From positions 45,775-109,774 of the forward strand of contig NZ_BMUC01000019.1 in the NCBI RefSeq assembly GCF_014649995.1: DNA of 64,000 bases, in the 5' to 3' direction. This document shows, one piece after another, positions 48,657-60,869 of the stretch. The stretch comes from Streptomyces griseoflavus (lineage in GTDB: Bacteria; Actinomycetota; Actinomycetes; Streptomycetales; Streptomycetaceae). A model generated the notes under the pieces. It had not been told where the DNA came from. It saw only the letters and a program-made list of their open reading frames with translations, and did no database searches. A program made the translations under genes and the position numbers. The number at the start of each line of letters is the position of its first letter. Position 1 is the stretch's first letter.

Positions 48657-48710
48657 GGTTCACGAGCGTGCATCGCAACACTCATGTGAACCGTGTTGAC
48701 TCGGTTCACA
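48657..48710. promoter_or_regulatory. GGTTCAC half-site cluster with an exact inverted repeat
   Basis: TGTGAACC (48685-48692), 10-nt spacer, GGTTCACA (48703-48710), with another GGTTCAC at 48657-48663. It lies in the divergent gap between the HTH-methylase-like gene and the gene at 48790, and encloses a TTGACT (48696-48701) that could serve as a -35 box for the latter. A good candidate operator for the HTH protein. Confidence 0.55.
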
Positions 48711-48789
48711 CTCTCTGCTGTCATTGACCCGGCGAACGAGCGGCCTGCCGAAAGGGGGCGGCCGCCGTTTTCGCGGAGGGGACACAGTC

Positions 48790-49296
48790 ATGGGTATGAA
48801 GAGCAAGATCGTGCTGGGCGCCGTCGTGGGGGTCGTCGTCATCGGTGCCGTCTCGGCGAACTCGGGCGACGCGGACGGCGGTTCCGCCGGCAAGGGCTCC
48901 TCCGTCTCGGCGCAGCAGCAGCCGGGCGGGGCCGACCCGGGCAGCGGCGCCGACGCGAAGCCGGCCGACGGCAAGACCGGCGACAAGAGCGGCGCCGGCA
49001 AGGCCGCCGAGAAGGCCTCCCAGGACGAGCAGTTCAAGGCGTTCGTGCGGAAGAACGGCACGCCCCAGGAGAAGGAAGCGGTCGCCCACGTCACCAAGGT
49101 GCAGGGCGCCGAGGAGCAGAACGACATCCTGGACGCCGCCGACGTCTACACCGACTTCACCGGCGGGATCATGGGCCAGGGCACGGGCCCCGCCAAGCTC
49201 ATCGCCTCCGCGTTCGCCGACTGGAAGCAGAGCGAGAACGGCCTCGTCACCGTCTACGACGCCGAGGGTGAACTCCTCGGCAACGGCACCTTCTAA
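48790..49296 (+). CDS. Exported conserved hypothetical protein
   Basis: 168 residues. An N-terminal hydrophobic helix (KSKIVLGAVVGVVVIGAVSA) acts as signal or anchor, followed by a Gly/Ser/Ala/Lys-rich linker (about 25-75) and a compact domain (about 78-168, DEQFKAFVRKNGTPQEKEAVAHVTKVQGAEE). No lipobox and no catalytic motif that I know. ATG 48790 has GGAGGGGAC upstream. It is followed after 23 nt by a lipoprotein gene on the same strand, so the two form a likely operon. Confidence 0.8.
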   Translation: MGMKSKIVLGAVVGVVVIGAVSANSGDADGGSAGKGSSVSAQQQPGGADPGSGADAKPADGKTGDKSGAGKAAEKASQDEQFKAFVRKNGTPQEKEAVAHVTKVQGAEEQNDILDAADVYTDFTGGIMGQGTGPAKLIASAFADWKQSENGLVTVYDAEGELLGNGTF

Positions 49297-49319
49297 TCAT
49301 CCGCGGAGGAGATCCCATC

Positions 49320-50120
49320 ATGCGTCGCACCGCACTCGCCGCCCTCGCTCTCGCCGCCGTGACGGCCACCGGCCTCACCGGCTGCGCGGGCGGTGACAAG
49401 GAGAGCACCGGCTCCCCGGCCGACCGGGCCGGACAGAGCACGGCGAAGGAACCGAAGAGCTCCCCGAAGCCCGAGGAGCCGTTCGCCGGACTGACCGGCG
49501 GTCAGATAGCCGAGAAGGCCTTCGCGGCCACGACCGCGGCACCGTCCCTGCGGATGAAGGGCAGCGTCCCGGACGACGCGAGCGGCGGCGCCATCGAGGT
49601 CGACATGGCCCTGGACAAGCGCGGCGAGTGCGCCGGCACGATGGGGATGGACGGCCAGGGCGAGGCCGAGCTGATCAAGACCGGTGACACCGTCTACCTG
49701 CGCTACGACGAGAAGTTCCTCCGCGCCCAGAGCGAGGGCGAGCCCAGGGGCGAGGTCGACGCGGCCGTGGCCCTGCTGGCCGGCAAGTGGATGAAGACGT
49801 CCGCCACCGGCGCCGACGCCGAGGACCTGGCGGGCTTCTGCGACCTCGGCGAGGTCCTCGGCGGCGCGGAGAAGGGCGACGCGGACGCGGCCCGCGGCGC
49901 CGTCACGACGATCGACGGCACCCCCGCGATCACGCTGACCGCGCAGGACGGCGAGGACCGCTTCACGCTGTACGTCGCCACCGAGGGCGAGCCGTACCTG
50001 CTGCGCCTGGACAGCGCCTCCGCCACCGACCCGGGCACCCTCTCCTTCACCGACTACGGCACGCCGGTCGCGGCGAAGAAGCCCACGGGCGAGATCCTGG
50101 ACCTCGACACGCTGAGCTGA
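49320..50120 (+). CDS. Putative lipoprotein, LppX/LprG-like
   Basis: 266 residues. Signal peptide with lipobox LTGC (Cys22), a Ser/Pro/Lys-rich linker (about 25-60), then a beta-rich domain with APSLRMKGSVPDD, DKRGECAGTMGMDGQGEAELI and TVYLRYDEKFL, a layout seen in actinobacterial LppX/LprG-type or DUF lipoproteins that may carry lipids. Function unproven. ATG 49320 follows GGAGGAG. It is in the same direction as, and 23 nt behind, the preceding exported-protein gene. Confidence 0.8.
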   Translation: MRRTALAALALAAVTATGLTGCAGGDKESTGSPADRAGQSTAKEPKSSPKPEEPFAGLTGGQIAEKAFAATTAAPSLRMKGSVPDDASGGAIEVDMALDKRGECAGTMGMDGQGEAELIKTGDTVYLRYDEKFLRAQSEGEPRGEVDAAVALLAGKWMKTSATGADAEDLAGFCDLGEVLGGAEKGDADAARGAVTTIDGTPAITLTAQDGEDRFTLYVATEGEPYLLRLDSASATDPGTLSFTDYGTPVAAKKPTGEILDLDTLS

Positions 50121-50149
50121 GCCGGACCGGCCCTCCCCGGCGCGGGCCG

Positions 50150-50190
50150 GTGCGGACGCGGGCCCCCGGGAGCGGGGACCGCGCCCGCAC
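50150..50190. terminator. Imperfect 12-bp hairpin between convergent genes
   Basis: GTGCGGACGCGG (50150-50161) and CCGCGCCCGCAC (50179-50190), one mismatch, 17-nt loop, between convergent stop codons. Confidence 0.55.
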
Positions 50191-50208
50191 GGCGCGGAGC
50201 GGGGAGGG

Positions 50209-51699
50209 TCAGGACTCCCAGCGGTACTCGATGATCGCGCCGGGGTTGTCCAGGGGGTCGGTCGACGGGGCGCCCGTCTGGTCGCGGACGGGGCCCGCGG
50301 AGTCCGTCGCCACGAAGAGGGACCTGCCGTCGGCGCTGAACTCGGTGTCGCGGAAGCGGTTCTCCTCCACGACCAGCTCGGTGACGTCGCGGACGCCCTT
50401 TCCGTTCCCGGTGAGGTCGACGCGGTAGACCGTGCCGTCCTTGAGGGTGGTCATGACCAGGGAGTTCTCCCAGCCGGCGAGGCCCGTGCCGGTGGCCCCG
50501 GCGGACTTCCTGGACGTCCCGTAGTGCTCGAAGCTGGAGGGGGCGATGGTGGGCCAGCACACCGACCACATCTCGCCCTGGGCGCAGTCCGGGTTCTGGA
50601 AGTCGAAGTCGGAGTCCACGGTGCCGAAGGTGTGGATCGGCCGCACGAAGGGCTCGGTGAAGTCGGTCTCCTGCCGCACCGGGACCGTCTCGGGGATCTC
50701 GAAGTTGCTGAAGGTCAGCTCGTCGCAGGGCGTGGGCCAGGAGGCGGACCAGTTGGCGTACACGTACGCCTTGTCGTCGCGGTAGCCGGAGACGTTCGGC
50801 CAGCCGTAGTTGCCGCCCTTGGCGAGGATGTTGATCTCGTCGTCGGTCTTCGGCCCCTGCTCGTTGGAGTAGAGGGTGCCGTCGGGCCCGAAGGCCAGCC
50901 CCTGGGCGTTGCGGTGGCCGTAGGTGTAGACGTGGCTGCGCACACCGTCGAGGAGCGGGTTGTCCGAGGGGACGGAGCCGTCGGTGTTCAGCCGCAGGGT
51001 CTTGCCCTGGTAGGCGATCCAGTCCCGGCCCTCGACCTCGTGGGCGGTGGGCAGCCGCATGGCGTAGCTGGGCCGGCAGGTGTTGCCGAACTGGTTCACG
51101 CCCTGGTCGCCGATGGTGTAGTACAGCTTGCCGTCGGGGCCCAGGCGCAGCCGCGCCGACTGGTGGTCGTTGCCGGACGGCATGCCGGCGATGACGGCCT
51201 TCGGGCTGTGCAGCCGCTGCCGGTCCGGGTCGTACGTGTACCGCTCGATCTTGGTACGGGCCTGTACGGCCGGGGTGGCGTCGATGTCGTAGCTGTACGA
51301 GATGTACGCGTACACCTCGCCGCTCTCGCGACGCTCGACGGCCAGGCCGAGGACGCCGTCCTGTCCGCCCTCGCTGTGCACGGCTTCCGGCAGGCTGAGG
51401 AGCGTGCTCCTGGCGCCCGACCCGGGGTCGACCCGGGTGACCTTCTTGCCGCTCTTCTCGGTGACCCACAGGGCCCCGTCGGGACCCCGGACGATCTCGT
51501 AGGGGTCCTGCAGCCCGGTGGCCACCACGCGTTTGGTGTAGGTGCCCGGGGCGGGCTGTGTGCGGGTGCCGGCGGGCGGGGTGGCGGTCGTGTCGGAGTT
51601 CCCCGAGGGTTCTCCGCCCGTGAGCGCGGCGCCGGTGAGGGAGGCGCCGAGGGCCAGGACGACCGCGGTCGTCACCGGCCCGCGCAGTATGTGGTGCAT
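50209..51699 (-). CDS. PQQ-dependent sugar (sorbosone/glucose) dehydrogenase-like secreted protein
   Basis: 496 residues. A signal peptide (about 1-25) is followed by a six-bladed beta-propeller of the GDH/sorbosone dehydrogenase family: WVTEKSGKKVTRVDP, the blade motif GNDHQSARLRLGPDGKLYY with GDQG, and the typical HRNAQGLAFGPDGTLYSNEQGP and NYGWPNVSGY. The family oxidises aldoses with PQQ. No PQQ-synthesis genes are present here. ATG 51697-51699 follows GGAAGGAA. Substrate and cofactor use remain to be shown. Confidence 0.85.
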   Translation of the reverse strand: MHHILRGPVTTAVVLALGASLTGAALTGGEPSGNSDTTATPPAGTRTQPAPGTYTKRVVATGLQDPYEIVRGPDGALWVTEKSGKKVTRVDPGSGARSTLLSLPEAVHSEGGQDGVLGLAVERRESGEVYAYISYSYDIDATPAVQARTKIERYTYDPDRQRLHSPKAVIAGMPSGNDHQSARLRLGPDGKLYYTIGDQGVNQFGNTCRPSYAMRLPTAHEVEGRDWIAYQGKTLRLNTDGSVPSDNPLLDGVRSHVYTYGHRNAQGLAFGPDGTLYSNEQGPKTDDEINILAKGGNYGWPNVSGYRDDKAYVYANWSASWPTPCDELTFSNFEIPETVPVRQETDFTEPFVRPIHTFGTVDSDFDFQNPDCAQGEMWSVCWPTIAPSSFEHYGTSRKSAGATGTGLAGWENSLVMTTLKDGTVYRVDLTGNGKGVRDVTELVVEENRFRDTEFSADGRSLFVATDSAGPVRDQTGAPSTDPLDNPGAIIEYRWES

Positions 51700-51910
51700 G
51701 CGGTTCCTTCCGGAGATGTACCCCCGTCCGAGCGTCGCCTGGAGTAGCCGTTCGGGCACTCCGAGTGCCGTGGGGCTGCGCCGTTCGGGTGACGGAAGGT
51801 GGTGACCGGCAGGGGAAGCGCACATGGGCCGGGCCGGGCTCGAAGTGCGCCCGGCGCCCCGGCGGTTGAGGCCGGGACGCGTGCGCCGCCGGGGCGCGCG
51901 GGCCGGGCCG

Positions 51911-52690
51911 TCAGCCGCCGCACTGCTCCAGCATGGTGTCCTTGTCGGGCGCCGTCACCGCCATCTCGTACTTGAGGGCCACCTGGGCGAAGCGGATGGC
52001 GTAGGAGCAGCGGATCCGCTTGTCCGGCGGCAGCCAGGAGGCGGGGCCGGAGTCGGACTTGGCCGAGTTGGCGCGGCCCTCGACGGGGAGCAGGTTGAGG
52101 GCGTCGTTCGCGAGCTGCTCGCGCTTGGACTCCGGCCAGCGCGACGCGCCCATCTGCCAGCTGTAGGACAGCGGCACCACGTGGTCTATCTGCACCTCGG
52201 CGGCCTTCGCCTTCTTCCAGGCGATGTCCTGGCCCGTGTACGGGTCGTACAGGTCCATGGAGACGACCACGCAGGTGGAACCGCTGCGGAACTCGACGTT
52301 GCGCCCGTGGAGCTTCAGCAGGTCGTTGCGCGTGTCGCAGCCGTTCCTCGCCAGCGGCACCCCGTCCGCGGTGTCCATCCAGGCATAGCCGAACGCGTCC
52401 CGTTCGTAGCCCGTCTTCGGGCCGCGGCCCTTGGTGGTCACCTTCTCGATGAGAGCGACGGCCGCGGCACGGTCCTTCTCTCCGGTCACGGGCGCGAGGC
52501 CCGGCCGGGTGCCGTCCGGGTTGTCCAGCGGGCTCGCGGCGCGCCCGTCGGACGCGGGCTCACCGCTGCCGCCGCCGGCCGGGGGGTCCACCTCCGGGAG
52601 CCCGTCGCAGCCGGCGAGCAGGGCCGCCGCGGCGATCACCGCCGGTCCCGTGTGCCGGATCCTCCTGCCCCACCCCATGTGTCGCGTCAC
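51911..52690 (-). CDS. Secreted HNH-family (DUF1524-like) nuclease
   Basis: 259 residues from GTG 52688-52690, which has GAGGGAGGGG upstream. The N-terminus has a hydrophobic segment ending in a possible lipobox LLAGC. The nuclease core shows IDHVVPLSYSWQMGA (first His of the beta-beta-alpha metal finger) and NDALNLLPVEGRANSAKSD, as in DUF1524/GmrSD-type HNH nucleases; four cysteines (GCDTRN, STCVVV, IRCSY, LEQCGG) could form disulfides outside the cell. It may recycle nucleic acid or act in competition. Confidence 0.85.
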   Translation of the reverse strand: MTRHMGWGRRIRHTGPAVIAAAALLAGCDGLPEVDPPAGGGSGEPASDGRAASPLDNPDGTRPGLAPVTGEKDRAAAVALIEKVTTKGRGPKTGYERDAFGYAWMDTADGVPLARNGCDTRNDLLKLHGRNVEFRSGSTCVVVSMDLYDPYTGQDIAWKKAKAAEVQIDHVVPLSYSWQMGASRWPESKREQLANDALNLLPVEGRANSAKSDSGPASWLPPDKRIRCSYAIRFAQVALKYEMAVTAPDKDTMLEQCGG

Positions 52691-52853
52691 CGCGCCCCTC
52701 CCTCGCTCCACCGACTTCTGCCCCGGCACGGACGGTCCGACGCCGGATCTCACCGTAACGAGCGAGAGGTCCAGACCAAATCCACCCGTTCTGGGCATTC
52801 GTCGCACACCGCGCGTATCGTCGGTACGGAGTCACTCTCCGGAAGGAACTCGC

Positions 52854-53039
52854 ATGGGCATCCTCGACAAGTTCAAGAGCAACAAGGCGGCCCGCCAGAA
52901 GGCCCACCAGGCCTCGGACACCGCGGAGAAGAAGCTGAACGAGAGGACCGGCGGCAAGCACGAGCAGCACATCGACACCGCGCAGCAGCAGGCCGAACGC
53001 CGGCTCGGAATGGACCGCGACCGCCCCGACCAGCCGTAA
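52854..53039 (+). CDS. MT0933-like small basic 'antitoxin' family protein
   Basis: 61 residues, starting MGILDKFKSNKAARQKAHQ. It looks like the actinobacterial MT0933/Rv0909-type antitoxin family, a short charged helix-rich protein; the C-terminal half (EQHIDTAQQQAERRLGMDRDRPDQP) fits. No toxin gene follows: the next gene downstream is mfd on the other strand. ATG 52854 with GGAAGGAAC upstream. It is divergent from the HNH nuclease gene, so that gene is a possible but unproven partner. Confidence 0.8.
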   Translation: MGILDKFKSNKAARQKAHQASDTAEKKLNERTGGKHEQHIDTAQQQAERRLGMDRDRPDQP

Positions 53040-53143
53040 GGCCTCACGCACCCGTCAGGGCCGTCCACGGCGAACGTGCGCCGTGGACGGCCCGGTGCCT
53101 TTCCGGACGCCGGGAGGCCCAACGGCCCTGCCGGGCTTCCGCG

Positions 53144-56701
<3,558 letters not shown>

Positions 56702-56897
56702 TCGGGGCGCTTTCCGTCCGGGGGTGTGCAACACGACGGGCCCGACGCGCGCTGCGGGCCGGGGGTGTCCAGGGTACGTCGGCGCGTCCCCGGCCGCGGG
56801 GGCTGTGGGCGACGACCGCTCCCCGCGCCACCGGGCGGCCGGACCGGGCCCCGGGTGACCGCGCACCCGGCGCCCGTGGGCGGGAACGGCTGGCACG

Positions 56898-56940
56898 CAC
56901 CGGCGCCGGAGAGTCCCCCGAGGACTCTCCGGCGCCGGTG
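56898..56940. terminator. 19-bp perfect-stem terminator
   Basis: The arms at 56898-56916 and 56922-56940 are exact complements around the loop CCCGA, the longest perfect stem in the window. It follows the ABC permease stop by 27 nt. Confidence 0.9.
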
Positions 56941-56967
56941 TTCCCCCGCAACCCCCGTGTGCGGTGG

Positions 56968-59547
56968 CTAGTCGGTGGCGATGGCGTTCAGGACGTTCAT
57001 GCGGCCGGCGCGGAAGGCCGGGACCAGGGCCGCGAAGAGGCCCACGAACGCCGACCCGATGAACACCCCGATGATCGTCGGCCACGGGATGTCGAGGACC
57101 TTCAGGCCCTCCAGGGCGAGCAGCTGCTGGGCGGTGGCGCCCCAGCCCATGCCCAGTCCGAGGCCCAGCAGGGCACCGAAGAGGGCGATCACGACCGACT
57201 CCAGGCGGATCATGCGGCGCAGCTGCCGGCGTGAGAGGCCGATGGCCCGCATCAGGCCGATCTCCCGGGTCCGCTCGACGACCGACAGGGCCAGGGTGTT
57301 CACCACACCGAGGACCGCCACGACGATCGCGAGGGCCAGCAGGCCGTAGATCATGTTCAGCAGCTGGCCGATCTGGTCCTGCAGCGCCTCCTTGTAGTCG
57401 GTCTGGTCGCGCACCTTGTACTGCGGGTAGTCGTGCAGCGCGTCCTTGAGGGCCGTGTACGCGGCGTCCTTCTGCCCGTCCTTCGCCGAGGCGAAGAGCA
57501 GCTGGTCCAGCGGCATCCTGTCGGCCGACACGTACTTCGCGAGGGTGGCGGTGGACGTGTACATCGCGCCCGCGTCGACGACCGCCTCGCTGCTGGTGAT
57601 GGCCCGGACCGTCAGGGAGCCCGTCGTGCCGTCCTTGAAGGCGACCTCGATGGTGGAGCCGACGCGGACGTCGTGGTCCTTGGCGAAGTCCTCGTGGACG
57701 GACATCGAGTCGGGCCGGTAGGCGTCGGCGAGCTTCCCGGCGACGGTCTCGACCCGCAGGTCGGTGGCGTACGTCGGGTCGGCCGCGGTGATCGCGGTCT
57801 TGTCGGTGGTCCTGCCGTCGGGCGTGGTGAAGTCGGCCTCGGTCCACTTGTACCGGGTGACCCGGTCGATGGCCGCGACCGCCTCGACGGCCTTCACGGC
57901 CTCCGGGACCAGCGGCTGGCCCATGTCGTTCTGGATGATGAAGTCCGTACCGACCGTCTTGTCGAGTTCCTCGGTGGCCGAGGCCACCATGGAGGAGCCG
58001 ACCACGGACAGGCACGCCACCAGCGCCAGGCCGATCATCAGCGCGGCGCCGGTCGCGCCGGTGCGGCGCGGGTTGCGCAGGGCGTTGCGCTCGGCCATGC
58101 GGCCCACGGGTCCGAAGGCCCGCAGCAGGATCGCGCCGAGGACGCGGACCACACCGCTCGCCAGCACCGGGCCGACGACGACGAAGCCGACCAGGGACAG
58201 CACCACGCCCAGGCCCAGCCACAGGGAGCCGTCGGTGGCCTTGTCGGCGGTTCCCGCCAGGTAGAGGCAGGCTCCGCCGGCGCCGGTGAGGGCCAGTCCG
58301 ATCCCGCCGCGGATCCAGCCGGCCTTGGCGTCCGCCGGCGTTCCGGCGTCGCGCAGCGCGGCCATCGGGGAGATCTTCCCGGCCCGGCGGGCGGGCAGGT
58401 AGGCGGCGAGGACGGTGACGACGACGCCGAGGAGCAGTCCGAGCGCCGGGGTCGTCCAGGCGACGGTGAGGTCGTTCGTGGACAGTTCCATGCCCATCAG
58501 GCCCATGAGCTTCATCAGGCCGACGGCGAGACCGATGCCCGCGCCGACACCGAGGACCGAGCCGATCACGCCGAGCAGCAGCGCCTCGACCAGCACCGAG
58601 CGGTTGACCTGCTTGCGGGACGAGCCGATCGCCCGCATCAGGCCGATCTCCCGGGTGCGCTGGGCGACCAGCATGGAGAAGGTGTTGATGATCAGGAAGA
58701 TGCCGACGAGGAAGGCGATCCCGGCGAAGCCGAGCATGGCGTACTTCATGACGTTCATGAACTCGCCGACGCTCTCCTTGTTGGCGTCCGCGGTCTCCTT
58801 GGCGGTCTGCACCTTGTACGCGCCGCCGAGCGCGGCCAGGACGTTCTCCTTCAGCCGCTCGTCGCTGACGCCGTCCTCGGCGGTGACGTTGACGTTGGTG
58901 TAGACGCCGCTCTCGCCGACCAGGGTCCGCTGCGCGGTCGCGAGGTCCAGGAAGAACATCGCGGCACCGGGGTTGGTGACGGTGAAGTCGGCGATGCCGG
59001 AGACCTTCGCCAGGTGCGTGCCGACCGCGCTGATCACGCCGATCTCGTCACCGAGCTTCAGGTCGTGCTTGTCGGCGGTGTCCGCGTCGACCATGACCTG
59101 GTCGGCGCCGGCGGGCGCCGCGCCGGAGGTGATGTCCATGGTGCGGGCGTCGTTGGCGTTCCAGTTGCCGACGATGGTCGGGCCGCCGCTGGTCGGCGAA
59201 AGACTGTCCTTGTCGCCGTCGACGACGGTCACCGAGGTGGAGAACACGGTGCCCTCGACCGACTTCACGCCGTCCGCGCCGCGCACCTCGTCGAGCACGG
59301 AGGCCGGTATGACGGGCGGCTTGCCGGTGCCGGAGGTGGTCTCGCCGCCGTCGGAGGCGCTCTTGGAGCTGACCGTGACGTCCGACGACGTGGCCGCGAA
59401 CAGCTTGTCGAACGTCGTGTTCATGGTGTCCGTGAACACCAGCGTCCCGCAGACGAACGCCACCGACAGCAGCACCGCCACCGCCGACAGCGCCATGCGG
59501 CCCTTGTGCGCGAAGAAGTTGCGCATCGAGGTTTTGAGGACGGTCAT
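56968..59547 (-). CDS. FtsX/MacB-like ABC transporter permease
   Basis: 859 residues with the same duplicated-FtsX layout as the permease at 28875-31403: an N-terminal helix (about 16-40), an extracytoplasmic domain (about 45-265), a first FtsX block (LVAQRTREIGLMRAIGSSRKQV), two central helices, a second exterior domain, and a last FtsX block (VERTREIGLMRAIGLSRRQLRRM). The ATG start overlaps the ATPase stop as ATGA, so the subunits are made together. It lies downstream of the ATPase in one operon. Cargo unknown. Confidence 0.9.
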   Translation of the reverse strand: MTVLKTSMRNFFAHKGRMALSAVAVLLSVAFVCGTLVFTDTMNTTFDKLFAATSSDVTVSSKSASDGGETTSGTGKPPVIPASVLDEVRGADGVKSVEGTVFSTSVTVVDGDKDSLSPTSGGPTIVGNWNANDARTMDITSGAAPAGADQVMVDADTADKHDLKLGDEIGVISAVGTHLAKVSGIADFTVTNPGAAMFFLDLATAQRTLVGESGVYTNVNVTAEDGVSDERLKENVLAALGGAYKVQTAKETADANKESVGEFMNVMKYAMLGFAGIAFLVGIFLIINTFSMLVAQRTREIGLMRAIGSSRKQVNRSVLVEALLLGVIGSVLGVGAGIGLAVGLMKLMGLMGMELSTNDLTVAWTTPALGLLLGVVVTVLAAYLPARRAGKISPMAALRDAGTPADAKAGWIRGGIGLALTGAGGACLYLAGTADKATDGSLWLGLGVVLSLVGFVVVGPVLASGVVRVLGAILLRAFGPVGRMAERNALRNPRRTGATGAALMIGLALVACLSVVGSSMVASATEELDKTVGTDFIIQNDMGQPLVPEAVKAVEAVAAIDRVTRYKWTEADFTTPDGRTTDKTAITAADPTYATDLRVETVAGKLADAYRPDSMSVHEDFAKDHDVRVGSTIEVAFKDGTTGSLTVRAITSSEAVVDAGAMYTSTATLAKYVSADRMPLDQLLFASAKDGQKDAAYTALKDALHDYPQYKVRDQTDYKEALQDQIGQLLNMIYGLLALAIVVAVLGVVNTLALSVVERTREIGLMRAIGLSRRQLRRMIRLESVVIALFGALLGLGLGMGWGATAQQLLALEGLKVLDIPWPTIIGVFIGSAFVGLFAALVPAFRAGRMNVLNAIATD

Positions 59548-60332
59548 GACGTGCGCCCCCGGGCGTCGAAGTCCTTCATGCGGTCCAGGACCTGCTCGGC
59601 GGTCGGCTGGTGCATCTCGTCGACGATGCGGCCGTCGGCGAGGTACAGCACCCGGTCCGCGTAGGAGGCGGCGACGGGGTCGTGGGTGACCATGACGATG
59701 GTCTGGCCCAGTTCGTCGACCGAGCGGCGCAGGAAGCCGAGGACCTCGGCGCCGGCGCGGGAGTCGAGGTTGCCGGTCGGCTCGTCCCCGAAGATGATCT
59801 CCGGCCGGGCGGCCAGGGCCCGCGCCACGGCGACCCGCTGCTGCTGCCCGCCGGAGAGCTGCGTCGGCCGGTGCCTGAGCCGTCCGGCGAGGCCGACGGT
59901 CTCCACCACCCGGTCCAGCCACGCCTTGTCGGGCTTGCGGCCGGCGATGTCCATGGGCAGCGTGATGTTCTCGATGGCGTTCAGCGTCGGCAGCAGGTTG
60001 AACGCCTGGAAGATGAACCCGATCCGGTCCCGGCGCAGCCGGGTGAGCTTCTTGTCCTTCAGCCCGGTGATCTCGGTCTCGTCCAGGTAGATCTGCCCGG
60101 ACGTCACCGTGTCGAGGCCGGCGAGGCAGTGCATCAGGGTGGACTTGCCGGACCCCGAGGGGCCCATGATCGCGGTGAAACGGCCGCGGGCGATGTCCAC
60201 GTCGACGTGGTCGAGGGCGACGACCCGGGTCTCACCGGACCCGTACGCCTTCACGACCTGCCGCGCCCGCGCGGCAACGGCCGTGCTCCCGCCAGTGCCC
60301 CCGTGCCTGGGAATGGTCACAGCCGATGTCAC
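59544..60332 (-). CDS. ABC transporter ATP-binding protein (LolD/MacB type)
   Basis: 262 residues from GTG 60330-60332, with AGGAGA 7 nt upstream. Walker A IMGPSGSGKST, Q-loop FIFQAFNLLPTLNA, signature LSGGQQQRVAVARAL and Walker B IIFGDEPTGNLDSR are present. It closely resembles the ATPase at 27981-28778, even in the C-terminal tail (VLDRMKDFDARGRTS versus VLDRMKRFDAKGRTS), so the two systems probably arose by duplication. It energises the permease to which it is coupled. Confidence 0.93.
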   Translation of the reverse strand: MTSAVTIPRHGGTGGSTAVAARARQVVKAYGSGETRVVALDHVDVDIARGRFTAIMGPSGSGKSTLMHCLAGLDTVTSGQIYLDETEITGLKDKKLTRLRRDRIGFIFQAFNLLPTLNAIENITLPMDIAGRKPDKAWLDRVVETVGLAGRLRHRPTQLSGGQQQRVAVARALAARPEIIFGDEPTGNLDSRAGAEVLGFLRRSVDELGQTIVMVTHDPVAASYADRVLYLADGRIVDEMHQPTAEQVLDRMKDFDARGRTS

Positions 60333-60869
60333 GGTAAGTCTCCTAAGTCGGTCAACGAGTGGATGCACTTCCCCGCGGCCCCGTCGTACCCGGCGGCCGT
60401 CCGGGGCGTGCCCGGTGCGTGTTCGTGCGGTGTGCCTCAGTGTGGCGGTGGAGGCGGGCCGGGCGCGCTGGTGCTCAGCGCAGTCTTGCCCTGGGGAAAA
60501 CCCCACCCCCGGTGCTGTGCTCCGCCACCCCCCGATGGCGTAAGGCCAGATTAAGGACGGCTCCCGCCCCGTCACGTCCTCCGCCGGTACGAACCCTCCC
60601 CGAGCCGTAGTACGGAGGTACCCCTAGGGGCAGTCCGCCGAAGTGCGGAGCCCGTCTCGGGGTCGCCTCCTCCTCCAGGGCCATACGACGGACCTCCCGA
60701 CGCCCCCCCACCACCTCCCGGCGCACCCCCGACCGCTCTCCCGACGGGCCGTCCGACGGCCCGTCCAAGCCTCCACCCTTCCCCTGCGTCAGGTGCAACC
60801 CCGCTTCCCGCCACCGCCCTTGAGCGGGCCGCCGTCCCCCCGCACCCCCGAGGGGGGACGGGTGCCGGA
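60333..60869. other. Long intergenic region upstream of the second ABC operon
   Basis: 537 nt without a gene. A direct repeat TAAGG at 60541-60545 and 60552-60556 (11-nt period, one helical turn) lies about 210 nt upstream of the ATPase start. CCCCTAGGGG is palindromic at 60621-60630. A minus-strand TTGACC is at about 60355. The remaining right-hand part is very C-rich on this strand and looks non-coding. Confidence 0.55.
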
